The translations under genes were made by a program, and so were the position numbers. Under the pieces are notes generated by a model. The model did no database searches and was not told the DNA's origin. It saw only the letters and a list, made by a program, of their open reading frames with translations. A stretch of 64,000 nucleotides of DNA from Bradyrhizobium canariense (GTDB lineage: Bacteria; Pseudomonadota; Alphaproteobacteria; Rhizobiales; Xanthobacteraceae): assembly GCF_019402665.1 (NCBI RefSeq), contig NZ_VSST01000020.1, forward strand, positions 186,001 to 250,000, given 5' to 3'. Below are positions 1 through 7,745 of this stretch, piece after piece; the first letter of the stretch is position 1; every line of letters begins with the position of its first letter.

Positions 1-1
1 C

Positions 2-133
2 AAGAACTGGATGAAGCACACGCTGGCCTGGCTGGAAGATTCCGGCAAGGTCAAGATCGAGTACCGCCCGGTTCACGACTACACCATGACCAACGACGTC
101 CAGTACATCCCGCCCAAGGCTCGCGTTTACTAA
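2..133 (+). CDS. sdhA: Succinate dehydrogenase flavoprotein subunit, C-terminal end (partial)
   Basis: The window opens inside this gene; only the last 43 codons and the TAA stop are present. The visible tail ends in PPKARVY and includes the stretch EYRPVHDY, which matches the C-terminus of alphaproteobacterial SdhA. SdhA carries the covalent FAD and oxidises succinate to fumarate in complex II on the cytoplasmic face of the inner membrane. The call is supported by sdhB starting 42 bases downstream on the same strand, the usual sdhCDAB order. The rest of the operon lies outside the window. Confidence 0.9.
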   Translation, partial: KNWMKHTLAWLEDSGKVKIEYRPVHDYTMTNDVQYIPPKARVY

Positions 134-175
134 ACGGCGCGCATGTACTGAGCGAACAGCGAAAGCTTTATCGAA

Positions 176-958
176 ATGGTTGAATTCGCACTTCCGAAGA
201 ACTCCAAGATCAGCGGCGGCAAGACGTGGCCGAAGCCCGCGGGCGCGACCGAGGTCCGTGAATTCCGCGTCTATCGCTGGAATCCGGACGACGGCAAGAA
301 TCCGAGCGTCGACACCTATTACGTCGACACCCATGATTGCGGGCCGATGGTGCTGGACGGTCTGATCTGGATCAAGAACAACATCGACCCGTCGCTGACC
401 TTCCGCCGCTCGTGCCGCGAAGGCGTCTGCGGCTCCTGCGCGATGAACATCGACGGCCAGAACACGCTGGCCTGCACCCGCTCGATGCACGACGTGAAGG
501 ACGGCGCGGTGAAGATCAATCCGCTTCCGCACCAGCCTGTCGTGAAGGACCTCATCCCCGACCTCACGAATTTCTATGCGCAGTACGCTTCGGTCGAGCC
601 GTGGCTGAAGACGACCTCGCCGACGCCGCAGAAGGAATGGAAGCAGAGCCACGAGGACCGCGAGAAGCTCGACGGCCTCTACGAGTGCATCCTCTGCGCC
701 TGCTGCTCGACCTCGTGCCCGAGCTATTGGTGGAACAGCGAGCGCTATCTCGGTCCCGCCGCGCTGCTCCAGGCCAACCGCTGGGTGTCGGATTCGCGGG
801 ATGAAGCGACCGGCGAGCGGCTCGACAATCTCGAGGACCCGTTCCGCCTCTATCGCTGCCACACCATCATGAACTGCGCCAAGGCCTGCCCGAAGGGCCT
901 CAACCCGGCGGAGGCCATCGCGGAGCTCAAGCTCAAGATGGTCGAGCGCCAGATCTAG
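176..958 (+). CDS. sdhB: Succinate dehydrogenase iron-sulfur subunit
   Basis: SdhB passes electrons from the SdhA flavin to quinone in complex II (TCA cycle and respiration). At 260 residues it has the usual length. The [2Fe-2S] ligands are C80, C85, C88 and C100 ([10 protein letters not shown] then C100). The second cluster motif C171-x2-C174-x2-C177-x3-C181 ([11 protein letters not shown]) and the later C228, C234 and C238 (NCAKACPKG) supply the [4Fe-4S] and [3Fe-4S] clusters. All cluster cysteines are present, so the protein looks functional. It follows sdhA by 42 bases and is the last gene of that operon; a GC-rich hairpin lies just after the stop. Confidence 0.98.
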   Translation: MVEFALPKNSKISGGKTWPKPAGATEVREFRVYRWNPDDGKNPSVDTYYVDTHDCGPMVLDGLIWIKNNIDPSLTFRRSCREGVCGSCAMNIDGQNTLACTRSMHDVKDGAVKINPLPHQPVVKDLIPDLTNFYAQYASVEPWLKTTSPTPQKEWKQSHEDREKLDGLYECILCACCSTSCPSYWWNSERYLGPAALLQANRWVSDSRDEATGERLDNLEDPFRLYRCHTIMNCAKACPKGLNPAEAIAELKLKMVERQI

Positions 959-977
959 GCGTCATTCATGCTGCGAT

Positions 978-998
978 CCCCGGCCGGAACGGCCGGGG
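978..998 (+). terminator. GC-rich hairpin after sdhB
   Basis: An 8-bp perfect stem (CCCCGGCC / GGCCGGGG) with a 5-base loop lies 20 bases after the sdhB stop. There is no clear T-run after it, so it may be a transcript-stabilising hairpin or a weak terminator rather than a classical intrinsic terminator. Confidence 0.4.
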
Positions 999-1147
999 CA
1001 TTCTACGGCGGGCGCGTCTTCCAGTAGATTTCGCCTCCGCCCCTGCGCGGGCAAGCCGACGAGTTGCAACCTCTGGTTCCAGCTACAAGCCGCTTCCTTC
1101 CCGGCGCGAAATTCAAGTAAGCTCTCCGGCGTGGGACCGGAGCGACC

Positions 1148-3337
1148 GTGCAGGGCGCACAACGCAATTCGCTGAGATTGCTGCAGTGGATGATGGCTGC
1201 GTCCCTGGCGCTGCCGATTGCGCTGTTCGCGATCGCCGCCTCGATCTCCTACACCTCGACCAAAGAGATCGCCGACCGCGAGATCGAGCGCACCCTCGAT
1301 GTCGCGCACGAGCACGCGCTCAAGGTGTTCGAGACCATCGACCGCAGCCTCGCCGAGATCAACGAGGTGGTGCGCGACATGCCCGACGAAATCATCCGCT
1401 CGCGCGAACCGGCCCTGCACCGCCGCCTGAAGCAACTGACCGATTCGCTGCCGCAGCTCAAATCGGCATGGATCTTCGATGCGGACGGAAAGTCGCTGGT
1501 CAACAGCCTGGCATCGCCGCCGCCGGCGCAGAGCTTTGCGGACCGTGATTACTTTGCCGCCCATGTCGACCAGAGCATCGGCAGCTACATCGGCGTTCCC
1601 CTGACGCCGCGCCAGCCCTATCAGGGCGCGCGCTTCTTCGGGGTCAGCCGCCGCCGCAGCTCCGACGACGGCAGCTTCATCGGCGTGATCCAGGCCTCCG
1701 TCCTGCCGGAATATTTCGAGAGCTTTTATGCCAGGATCGGCTCCGATCCCGGCAGCTTCCTCGCCATGGCACGTACCGACGGCGTGGTGCTGGCGCATCT
1801 TCCGCGGCTGGACCGCGACCTCAGGCCCGATCCTAACGGGCCGGTTGGCCGCAGCATCGCAGCTCACCCCGAGCATGGCCTCATCACCATCGCCTGGCCA
1901 TCGGACGAGGTCGAGCGGCGCATCGGCTACCGACGCATCGCCGAATACCCGATCTATGTCAGCGCGGGGCTGGAGACCTCGGCAATCCGCGCGCGCTGGC
2001 TCGCCACCATGGGCCAGCATCTGGTGTTCGGTATTCCCGCCACCGCGCTGCTGTTTCTGCTGCTGGCGTTCGCGTTCCGGCGCACCCAGCATCTCCAGGC
2101 CGAGGCAGCCGCGCGGCGCGAAGCCGAGGAGGCGCTCAAGCACAGCCAGCGCCTGGAGGCGCTCGGCCAGCTCACCGGCGGCGTCGCGCACGATTTCAAC
2201 AACCTCCTGACCGTGATTCGCGCCTCCGTCGACCTGCTGAGCCGGCCGCAGCTGAGCGAGGAGCGGCGCCAGCGCTACATCACCGCCATCGCGGACGCGG
2301 TCGGGCGCGCGGCCAAGCTGACCTCGCAGCTGCTCGCCTTTGCACGGCGCCAGACCTTGAAGCCGGAAGTGTTCGACGTCGGCGCGCGGCTGCAGTCGCT
2401 GCACGACATGCTCGCGACGCTGCTCGGACCCGCGATCGAAATTGCGATGCGGCTGCCGGCCGAGCCCTGTCTCGTCAATGCCGATGCGAGCCAGTTCGAG
2501 ACGGCGTTGATCAACATGGCGACCAATGCGCGCGATGCCATGCACGGCAAGGGCAGGATCGTTTTCGAGGTCGAGGCCGCGGCGACCATTGCGGACACGC
2601 GGGCTCCCGTCTCGGTCAACGCTGACCTTTCAGGCAACCATGAGCTTTCCGGCAAACATGACCTTGCTGACAAACATGGCTTCGTCGGCATTGCCGTCAG
2701 CGACACCGGCATCGGCATTCCGGCTGCGAGGCTCGAGCGCATCTTCGAGCCGTTCTTCACCACCAAGCAGGTCGGCCACGGCACCGGTCTCGGCCTGTCG
2801 CAGGTGTTCGGCTTCGCCCGGCAGTCCGGCGGCGAGGTGACAGTCACCAGCGAAGTGGGCCACGGCAGCACCTTCTCGCTCTATCTGCCGCGCGTGGCGC
2901 CGCACCTGCTGCCGCAGCGGCAGGCACCGAACACGGCCCCGGCTGTGGCCGGTAGCGGCATGTCGGTGCTGCTGGTCGAGGACAATATCGAGCTCGCCAA
3001 TTTCGCGGCCGACGGCCTCACCGAGCTCGGCTACAGCATCACGCTGATCGACAATGCAACTGATGCGCTCGCCGAGCTGGTCATGGAGCCCGATCGCTTC
3101 GATGTCGTTTTCTCCGACATCGTGATGCCCGGCATGACCGGGCTCGATCTCGCGCAGGCAGTCCGCGAGCGCGGCATCGGCGTGCCGGTCGTGCTGACCA
3201 CCGGCTACAGCGAGGCGCTGTCCCAGGACGGCAAGGTCGATTTCGAGCTCGTGCAGAAGCCCTATGCGATCGATCAGCTATCGCGCGTGCTGCACCGGCT
3301 CGCGCGACGCCGGGTGCGCGACGGCGCCGCCGAATGA
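1148..3337 (+). CDS. Membrane-bound hybrid sensor histidine kinase with dCache-like sensor and C-terminal receiver
   Basis: The 729-residue protein starts at GTG, with a GGAG ribosome site six bases upstream. An N-terminal helix (about 14-34) and a second near 290-312 enclose an extracytoplasmic PDC/dCache-type sensor. A HisKA domain follows with phosphoacceptor H348 in GGVAHDFNN, then an HATPase domain with SDTGIGI and GTGLGLS, and a receiver with probable phosphoacceptor D657 (SDIVMPGM) and a conserved KP pair near the end. No output domain is present, so it should signal by phosphorelay to another protein; no partner regulator is adjacent. A triplicated six-residue motif (493-510) interrupts the ATPase domain just before the SDTGIGI box, where such kinases normally have a short linker. 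The ligand is unknown. Confidence 0.93.
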   Translation: MQGAQRNSLRLLQWMMAASLALPIALFAIAASISYTSTKEIADREIERTLDVAHEHALKVFETIDRSLAEINEVVRDMPDEIIRSREPALHRRLKQLTDSLPQLKSAWIFDADGKSLVNSLASPPPAQSFADRDYFAAHVDQSIGSYIGVPLTPRQPYQGARFFGVSRRRSSDDGSFIGVIQASVLPEYFESFYARIGSDPGSFLAMARTDGVVLAHLPRLDRDLRPDPNGPVGRSIAAHPEHGLITIAWPSDEVERRIGYRRIAEYPIYVSAGLETSAIRARWLATMGQHLVFGIPATALLFLLLAFAFRRTQHLQAEAAARREAEEALKHSQRLEALGQLTGGVAHDFNNLLTVIRASVDLLSRPQLSEERRQRYITAIADAVGRAAKLTSQLLAFARRQTLKPEVFDVGARLQSLHDMLATLLGPAIEIAMRLPAEPCLVNADASQFETALINMATNARDAMHGKGRIVFEVEAAATIADTRAPVSVNADLSGNHELSGKHDLADKHGFVGIAVSDTGIGIPAARLERIFEPFFTTKQVGHGTGLGLSQVFGFARQSGGEVTVTSEVGHGSTFSLYLPRVAPHLLPQRQAPNTAPAVAGSGMSVLLVEDNIELANFAADGLTELGYSITLIDNATDALAELVMEPDRFDVVFSDIVMPGMTGLDLAQAVRERGIGVPVVLTTGYSEALSQDGKVDFELVQKPYAIDQLSRVLHRLARRRVRDGAAE
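2624..2677 (+). repeat. Triplicated 18-nt in-frame repeat inside the histidine kinase gene
   Basis: Three consecutive 18-base units (2624-2641, 2642-2659, 2660-2677) encode DLSGNH, ELSGKH and DLADKH. They keep the reading frame and add a His-containing loop before the ATP-binding SDTGIGI box. The unequal decay of the units suggests an expansion that has since drifted. Confidence 0.85.
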
Positions 3338-3390
3338 TCCGACACTCGGAACCGAGTGGAACCTTTTGATTTAGCTTGCGTTATCCGGCC

Positions 3391-5346
3391 ATGCAAAAGC
3401 CGGCCAGAAAGCGCGAATCGGGCAAGAAGCCGCCCATCGTCGAAATCGTCGGCGAGACCGGCGAGGAAGAGGCTCGGCCGCCGCCCGAGCTGGTCGAGCC
3501 CGACCCGGAGCAATCGCCCGAAGAGGCCGAGCAGGCCCGCAAGGACTACCTCCTCACCCGCTTCTGGATCAGCGCGCGCGGCTTCTGGGGCCGCAACGGC
3601 GACCGGCTGGCGTGGCCGTTTTCGATCGGCCTCGGCGTGCTGATCGTCCTGACGGTCGGCTTCCAATACGGCATCAATGTCTGGAATCGGGCGATCTTCG
3701 ACGCGATCGAGAAGCGCGAGGCGTCCACCGTCTTCCATCTCACCGCGGTGTTCTTCCCGCTCGCGATCGGCAGCATCGTGCTCGGCGTGGCGCAAGTGTT
3801 CGCGCGCATGGGCATCCAGCGGCGCTGGCGGGCGTGGCTGACGGCCAGCGTGCTGACGCGCTGGCTCGGCAACGGCCGCTATTACCAGCTCAATCTCGTC
3901 AGCGGCGACCACAAGAATCCGGAATACCGGATCGCGGAGGATCTGCGCGTCGCGACCGATTCGCCGGTGGATTTCCTCGCCGGCGTGACGTCCGCGCTGC
4001 TGTCGGCCGCGACCTTCATCGTCGTGCTCTGGACCATCGGCGGCGCGCTCACCGTCACGCTTGCGGGATCGTCGGTGACCATTCCCGGCTTCCTGGTGAT
4101 CGCCGCGATGCTTTATGCGGGAATCGCATCGGGCTCGATCCTGGTGATCGGCCGCCAATTCGTGCAGGTCTCCGAGGACAAGAACCAGGCCGAGGCCGAT
4201 TTCCGCTACACGCTGACGCGCGTGCGCGAGAATGGCGAGAGCATCGCGCTGCTCGGCGGCGAGGAGGAAGAGCGCGACGGCATCGACCGCAACTTCACGA
4301 ATGTACTGCGGCAATGGGCGCGACTGGCGGGCCAGCACATGCGCACCACGCTGGTGTCGCAGGGATCGAGTCTTGTTGCTCCCGTGGTCCCTCTCCTGCT
4401 CTGCGCGCCAAAATTCCTCGACGGCAGCATGACGTTGGGGCAGGTGATGCAGGCGGCTTCCGCCTTCACCATCGTGCAGAGCGCGTTCGGCTGGCTGGTC
4501 GACAATTATCCGCGGCTCGCCGACTGGAATGCCTGCGCTCGCCGCATCGCCTCGCTGATGATGTCGCTCGACGGCCTCGAGCGCGCCGAGCAGGGCGACG
4601 GAATCGGTCGCATCAAGCGTGGGGAGACCAGCAACGACGCCATGCTGGAGCTGAACGACCTCTCCGTCACGCTTGATGACGGTACCGCCGTGGTCGGCGA
4701 GACCGAGGTGGTGATCGAGGCTGGCGAGCGGCTCCTGGTGGCCGGCGAATCCGGCACCGGCAAGAGCACGCTGGTGCGCGCCATCGCCGGGCTCTGGCCA
4801 TGGGGTGGCGGCAGCGTCAATTTCCATCCCGACCGGCGGCTGTTCATGCTGCCGCAGCGACCCTACGTGCCATCAGGCTCCTTGCGCCGCGCGGTCGCCT
4901 ATCCCGGCGCGGAAGATGACTGGACCGTCGAGGAGATCGGCGAGGCCTTGCACAAGGTCGGTCTCGACCATCTCAAGGACAAGATCGAGGAAGAAGCACC
5001 GTGGGACCAGACGCTGTCTGGCGGCGAGAAGCAGCGTCTCGCTTTTGCGCGGCTGTTGCTGCACAGCCCTGATATCGTCGTGCTCGACGAGGCCACCTCG
5101 GCGCTCGACGAGAAGAGCCAGGACAAGATGATGAAGATGGTCACCGACGAGCTGCCGAAGGCCACCATCGTCAGCGTCGCGCATCGTGTCGAGCTGGAGG
5201 CCTTTCACAGCCGCAAGATCGTGCTGGAGCGCCGCAAGGGCGGTGCAAAACTCGTCAGCGATATCGACCTGATCCCGCGCAAGGGCAAGCGCAAGCTGCT
5301 CGGGCGATTCCTGGGCCAGCGCAAGGCGCCGAAAAAGGCGGCGTGA
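3391..5346 (+). CDS. ABC transporter with fused permease and ATPase, SbmA/BacA-like family
   Basis: The 651-residue protein from the ATG at 3391 (a TTG 15 bases earlier is possible) has a charged cytoplasmic N-terminus, about six membrane segments of the ABC_membrane_2 (SbmA/BacA-like) type between roughly residues 75 and 390, and a C-terminal ATPase. The ATPase has Walker A GESGTGKST at 452-460, signature LSGGEKQR at 542-549 and Walker B IVVLDEATSAL. The family includes YddA and rhizobial BacA-related proteins that move peptides, very-long-chain fatty acyl groups or cobalamin; substrate cannot be read from sequence. The fused ATPase distinguishes it from BacA/SbmA proper, which lack one. It begins 53 bases after the kinase gene on the same strand; co-transcription is possible. 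Confidence 0.9.
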   Translation: MQKPARKRESGKKPPIVEIVGETGEEEARPPPELVEPDPEQSPEEAEQARKDYLLTRFWISARGFWGRNGDRLAWPFSIGLGVLIVLTVGFQYGINVWNRAIFDAIEKREASTVFHLTAVFFPLAIGSIVLGVAQVFARMGIQRRWRAWLTASVLTRWLGNGRYYQLNLVSGDHKNPEYRIAEDLRVATDSPVDFLAGVTSALLSAATFIVVLWTIGGALTVTLAGSSVTIPGFLVIAAMLYAGIASGSILVIGRQFVQVSEDKNQAEADFRYTLTRVRENGESIALLGGEEEERDGIDRNFTNVLRQWARLAGQHMRTTLVSQGSSLVAPVVPLLLCAPKFLDGSMTLGQVMQAASAFTIVQSAFGWLVDNYPRLADWNACARRIASLMMSLDGLERAEQGDGIGRIKRGETSNDAMLELNDLSVTLDDGTAVVGETEVVIEAGERLLVAGESGTGKSTLVRAIAGLWPWGGGSVNFHPDRRLFMLPQRPYVPSGSLRRAVAYPGAEDDWTVEEIGEALHKVGLDHLKDKIEEEAPWDQTLSGGEKQRLAFARLLLHSPDIVVLDEATSALDEKSQDKMMKMVTDELPKATIVSVAHRVELEAFHSRKIVLERRKGGAKLVSDIDLIPRKGKRKLLGRFLGQRKAPKKAA

Positions 5347-5358
5347 GGCTAGCAGCTG

Positions 5359-5439
5359 TAGCCCGGATGGAGCGCAGCGCAATCCGGGACAGTCCATCGA
5401 GAGGCGAAACCCGGATTGCGCTGCGCTCCATCCGGGCTA
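5359..5439. repeat. Palindromic intergenic element with perfect 30-bp arms
   Basis: Arms at 5359-5388 and 5410-5439 are exact reverse complements, beginning TAGCCCGGATGGAGCG, separated by 21 bases. A related element with the same TAGCCCGGAT core lies at 55255-55330. This looks like a dispersed REP/BIME-type repeat in the gap between the ABC transporter and FkbM genes and could also act as a transcript hairpin. Confidence 0.9.
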
Positions 5440-5513
5440 CCGACCCCTCGTGAACGATTGGAGTCCCCGGCAAAACCGGCTATGCATGCGCCGCTTGCAA
5501 CGAGGACTTTGAC

Positions 5514-6338
5514 TTGGCGACCGACAATGCCCCTTCGTCCGCGCCGTTCGGCGCGTTTGCGCCGAATGCGGCGCAGGCCGCGATCATTCGCCTCGCGACA
5601 CAGTCGCGGCTGAAGCGCGGAGCGTTCCGGCCGTGGCTTTCGCGATTGGTGAACCTGCTGCGCAGTGGTCCCGTCGACGTGCAATACCAGGGCGCATCGT
5701 TCCGCTTCTATCACCAGGGCAGCGCGACCGAGCGCGGCGCGCTGTTCAATCCCGATTACAATCTCGACGAGCTCGACTTCCTGCGCCAGCACACCCCGGA
5801 CGGCGGCGTGTTCGTCGATGTCGGTGCCAATGTCGGCACCTTTGCGCTGGTGATGGCGCGACAGGTCGGGCCATCAGGCAAAGTGGTCGCCATCGAGCCG
5901 CATCCGATGACGTTTGGACGGCTCTCGTTCAACCAGGCCGCATCGAAAGCGACGCAGGTGCGCCTGGTGCAGGCGGCCGCCGGCGACAGCGACGGCGAGC
6001 TGATGATCGAGAGCGGCGGCGGCAATCTCGGCGCCACGCATGTCGTCACCGGCACGGCCAGCGCGGAGGCGATCAAAGTACCCTCGCTGCGGTTGACGCG
6101 CATTCTCGACGAGGCCGGCATCACCAAGGTGGACGCATTGAAGATTGACGTCGAGGGCTTCGAGGATCGCGTGCTGATCGGCTTCTTCCGCGACGCGCCG
6201 CAATCGCTATGGCCGCGCGCGGTGGTGATCGAGCATTTGTCACAAAAGGAATGGCGGGACGATTGTATCGCTGACATGGTCGCGCGCGGCTTTGTGGTTG
6301 CGCGCAAGACGCGGAGCAATACGTTCCTGTCGCGCTGA
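5514..6338 (+). CDS. FkbM family SAM-dependent methyltransferase
   Basis: The 274-residue protein starts at TTG. It has a class I methyltransferase core with the SAM-binding motif VDVGANVG at 101-108, the acidic motif VVAIEPHP, and the FkbM-typical KIDVEGFE segment about 30 residues before the end of the fold. FkbM enzymes are O-methyltransferases acting on sugars or polyketides, and in rhizobia often on surface polysaccharides or Nod-factor-like glycans. No glycosyltransferases are adjacent, so the substrate is open. The gene sits between a palindromic repeat and a VOC protein gene 21 bases downstream. Confidence 0.88.
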   Translation: MATDNAPSSAPFGAFAPNAAQAAIIRLATQSRLKRGAFRPWLSRLVNLLRSGPVDVQYQGASFRFYHQGSATERGALFNPDYNLDELDFLRQHTPDGGVFVDVGANVGTFALVMARQVGPSGKVVAIEPHPMTFGRLSFNQAASKATQVRLVQAAAGDSDGELMIESGGGNLGATHVVTGTASAEAIKVPSLRLTRILDEAGITKVDALKIDVEGFEDRVLIGFFRDAPQSLWPRAVVIEHLSQKEWRDDCIADMVARGFVVARKTRSNTFLSR

Positions 6339-6359
6339 CGACGAACGACGGAGGTTGCG

Positions 6360-6746
6360 ATGATCGACCATATGGGCTTCCCGGTCTCCGACTATGAGCG
6401 CGCCAAGGCGTTCTACGCCAAGGCATTGGCGCCGCTCGGCTACAGCCTGATCATGGAGGTCACGCAGGAGCAGACCGGACACGATCCGGCCGCCGGCTTC
6501 GGCGCCGACGGCAAGCCGGATTTCTGGATCGGCGGCGAGGGCGCGCTGAACAAGCCGGTGCATGTCGCGATTCTGGCGAAAGACCGCGCCACGGTGGATG
6601 CGTTCTACAAGGCGGCGATCGCGGCGGGCGGGCGCGACAACGGGCCGCCCGGGATCCGGGCGCATTATCATCCAACCTATTACGGCGCCTTCGTGCTCGA
6701 TCCCGACGGACACAACATCGAGGCGGTTTGCCACGCGCCGGAATAG
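6360..6746 (+). CDS. VOC (glyoxalase/bleomycin resistance) superfamily protein
   Basis: This 128-residue single-domain protein opens with MIDHMGFPVSDYERAKAFY and ends with the second beta-alpha-beta module including VLDPDGHNIEAV. Those are hallmarks of glyoxalase I-like VOC proteins. His and Glu at the expected metal positions (H4 and E124 regions) suggest a metal-binding site. VOC proteins cover isomerases, dioxygenases and resistance proteins, and nothing here fixes the substrate. It follows the FkbM gene closely with a GGAGG site (GACGGAGGTTGCG) before the ATG. Confidence 0.88.
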   Translation: MIDHMGFPVSDYERAKAFYAKALAPLGYSLIMEVTQEQTGHDPAAGFGADGKPDFWIGGEGALNKPVHVAILAKDRATVDAFYKAAIAAGGRDNGPPGIRAHYHPTYYGAFVLDPDGHNIEAVCHAPE

Positions 6747-6767
6747 ATAAAGTTCCTTCTTGCGGCC

Positions 6768-6792
6768 GGAACCTCGTTCCGCGCCCGCCGTT
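6768..6792 (+). promoter_or_regulatory. EcfG (general stress sigma factor) consensus promoter
   Basis: GGAAC at 6768-6772, a 16-base spacer and CGTT at 6789-6792 match exactly the GGAAC-N16/17-CGTT consensus of the alphaproteobacterial EcfG/PhyR general stress response. The CGTT box is 28 bases before the ATG at 6820, which leaves a short leader containing an AAGAAGGAG ribosome site. The gene it drives is of a stress-protein family, which fits. Confidence 0.75.
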
Positions 6793-6819
6793 GTCGTCCC
6801 TTGCAAGAAGGAGCACGAC

Positions 6820-7317
6820 ATGGCCAACGACAATGCTCGCGACGTCGATCGCGATTTGGATCGCGTGTGGGATCTGATGAAGTCGATCGGATTCGCGATG
6901 CTGGTGACGCGCGATGGCGACAAGCTCCGCGCGCGGCCGATGAGCGCCTATCTCGATCGCAACGCGGACACGATCTATTTCCTCACCGACGCGCGGCGTC
7001 ACAAGGACGATGAGATCGCGCGCAATCCGTCCATCAACCTGTCGTTCGCGGATGCGGGCAGCCAAAAATACGTGTCGCTGACGGGCACTGCCGTGGTCTC
7101 CAATGACCGTGCGAAGATCAAGGAGCTGTTCGCGACGCCGGCCAAGGCGTGGTGGGACTCTGCGGAAGATCCCAACATTCGCGTGCTCAAGGTCACGCCT
7201 GACGATGCCGAGTTCTGGGATTCGCCCGGCACGGTGATCTCCTATGTGAAGATGGCGGCCGCGGCGGTGACGAACACGCGGCCCGATCTCGGCGACAACC
7301 GCAAGGTCTCGATGTAA
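6820..7317 (+). CDS. Pyridoxamine 5'-phosphate oxidase-fold general stress protein
   Basis: The 165-residue protein starts at the ATG at 6820, behind AAGAAGGAG; an upstream in-frame ATG at 6760 would place the EcfG promoter inside the gene and is rejected. The split-barrel FMN-binding fold is recognised from IGFAMLVTRDGDKLRARPM near the N-terminus and the YVSLTGTAVV strand. Members such as B. subtilis GS26-like proteins bind flavin and are often stress-induced, but the reaction is not defined. The exact EcfG promoter upstream and an overlapping proline-rich gene downstream indicate a two-gene general stress operon. Confidence 0.9.
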   Translation: MANDNARDVDRDLDRVWDLMKSIGFAMLVTRDGDKLRARPMSAYLDRNADTIYFLTDARRHKDDEIARNPSINLSFADAGSQKYVSLTGTAVVSNDRAKIKELFATPAKAWWDSAEDPNIRVLKVTPDDAEFWDSPGTVISYVKMAAAAVTNTRPDLGDNRKVSM

Positions 7318-7559
7318 TGCCGATCGAGCCGCCCGAGATTCCGCCGTCGACGCCGGGCACGCCCACCGAGCCGCCGCCGGGGATTCCGCCGGGCAATCCG
7401 CAGCCTGAAATCGCGCCGCCGGTGCGCGAGCCCGGCGCGCCGACGCCACCCGACGAACTGCCGGGCCGCATGCCTGAAGAGATTCCATCGCGCGGGCCGA
7501 ACGGACCGCTCACGCCGAATCCTGCGACGGATGCAAGTCCGCCGCGGGATCGCGCATGA
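7317..7559 (+). CDS. Small proline-rich protein coupled to the stress-protein gene
   Basis: The 80-residue ORF starts in a TAATG overlap: the final A of the upstream TAA is the first base of its ATG, which implies translational coupling. Roughly a third of residues are proline, spaced as PPEIPP, PTEPPPGIPPG and PLTPNP, with many Glu and Gly and no Cys, membrane helix or signal peptide. Such composition predicts an extended, disordered chain. No function is recognised. Its position behind an EcfG promoter makes it a likely general stress response product. The absence of any domain leaves some risk that it is a fortuitous GC-rich ORF. Confidence 0.62.
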   Translation: MPIEPPEIPPSTPGTPTEPPPGIPPGNPQPEIAPPVREPGAPTPPDELPGRMPEEIPSRGPNGPLTPNPATDASPPRDRA

Positions 7560-7614
7560 GGCGAGGTATCACATCGGAGCCAATTGCAACCTGCGTCTGA
7601 ATGCGCAATGAACG

Positions 7615-7626
7615 TCACTATAGTGA
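7615..7626. promoter_or_regulatory. Perfect 12-bp palindrome upstream of the OmpA-like gene
   Basis: TCACTATAGTGA is fully self-complementary and lies 120 bases before the ATG at 7746, in a locally AT-rich stretch. A dyad of this size in a promoter region is a candidate operator; no regulator is identified. Confidence 0.35.
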
Positions 7627-7745
7627 GGTGATTTGCGTGCAGAAATAAATCGCGCCGCGTCGGCTTCGTCCGCCACAATCCGGCCTAACGCGTAGCTGTT
7701 CATCCCAACACTTCGTCAAAGAACCTTCCGGGGAAGTTCACCATC

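Noticed and set aside
962..2545. Long minus-strand ORF opposite the hybrid kinase gene
   Set aside because: Arginine- and alanine-rich antisense reading with no domain; the opposite strand has a full kinase with clear catalytic motifs.
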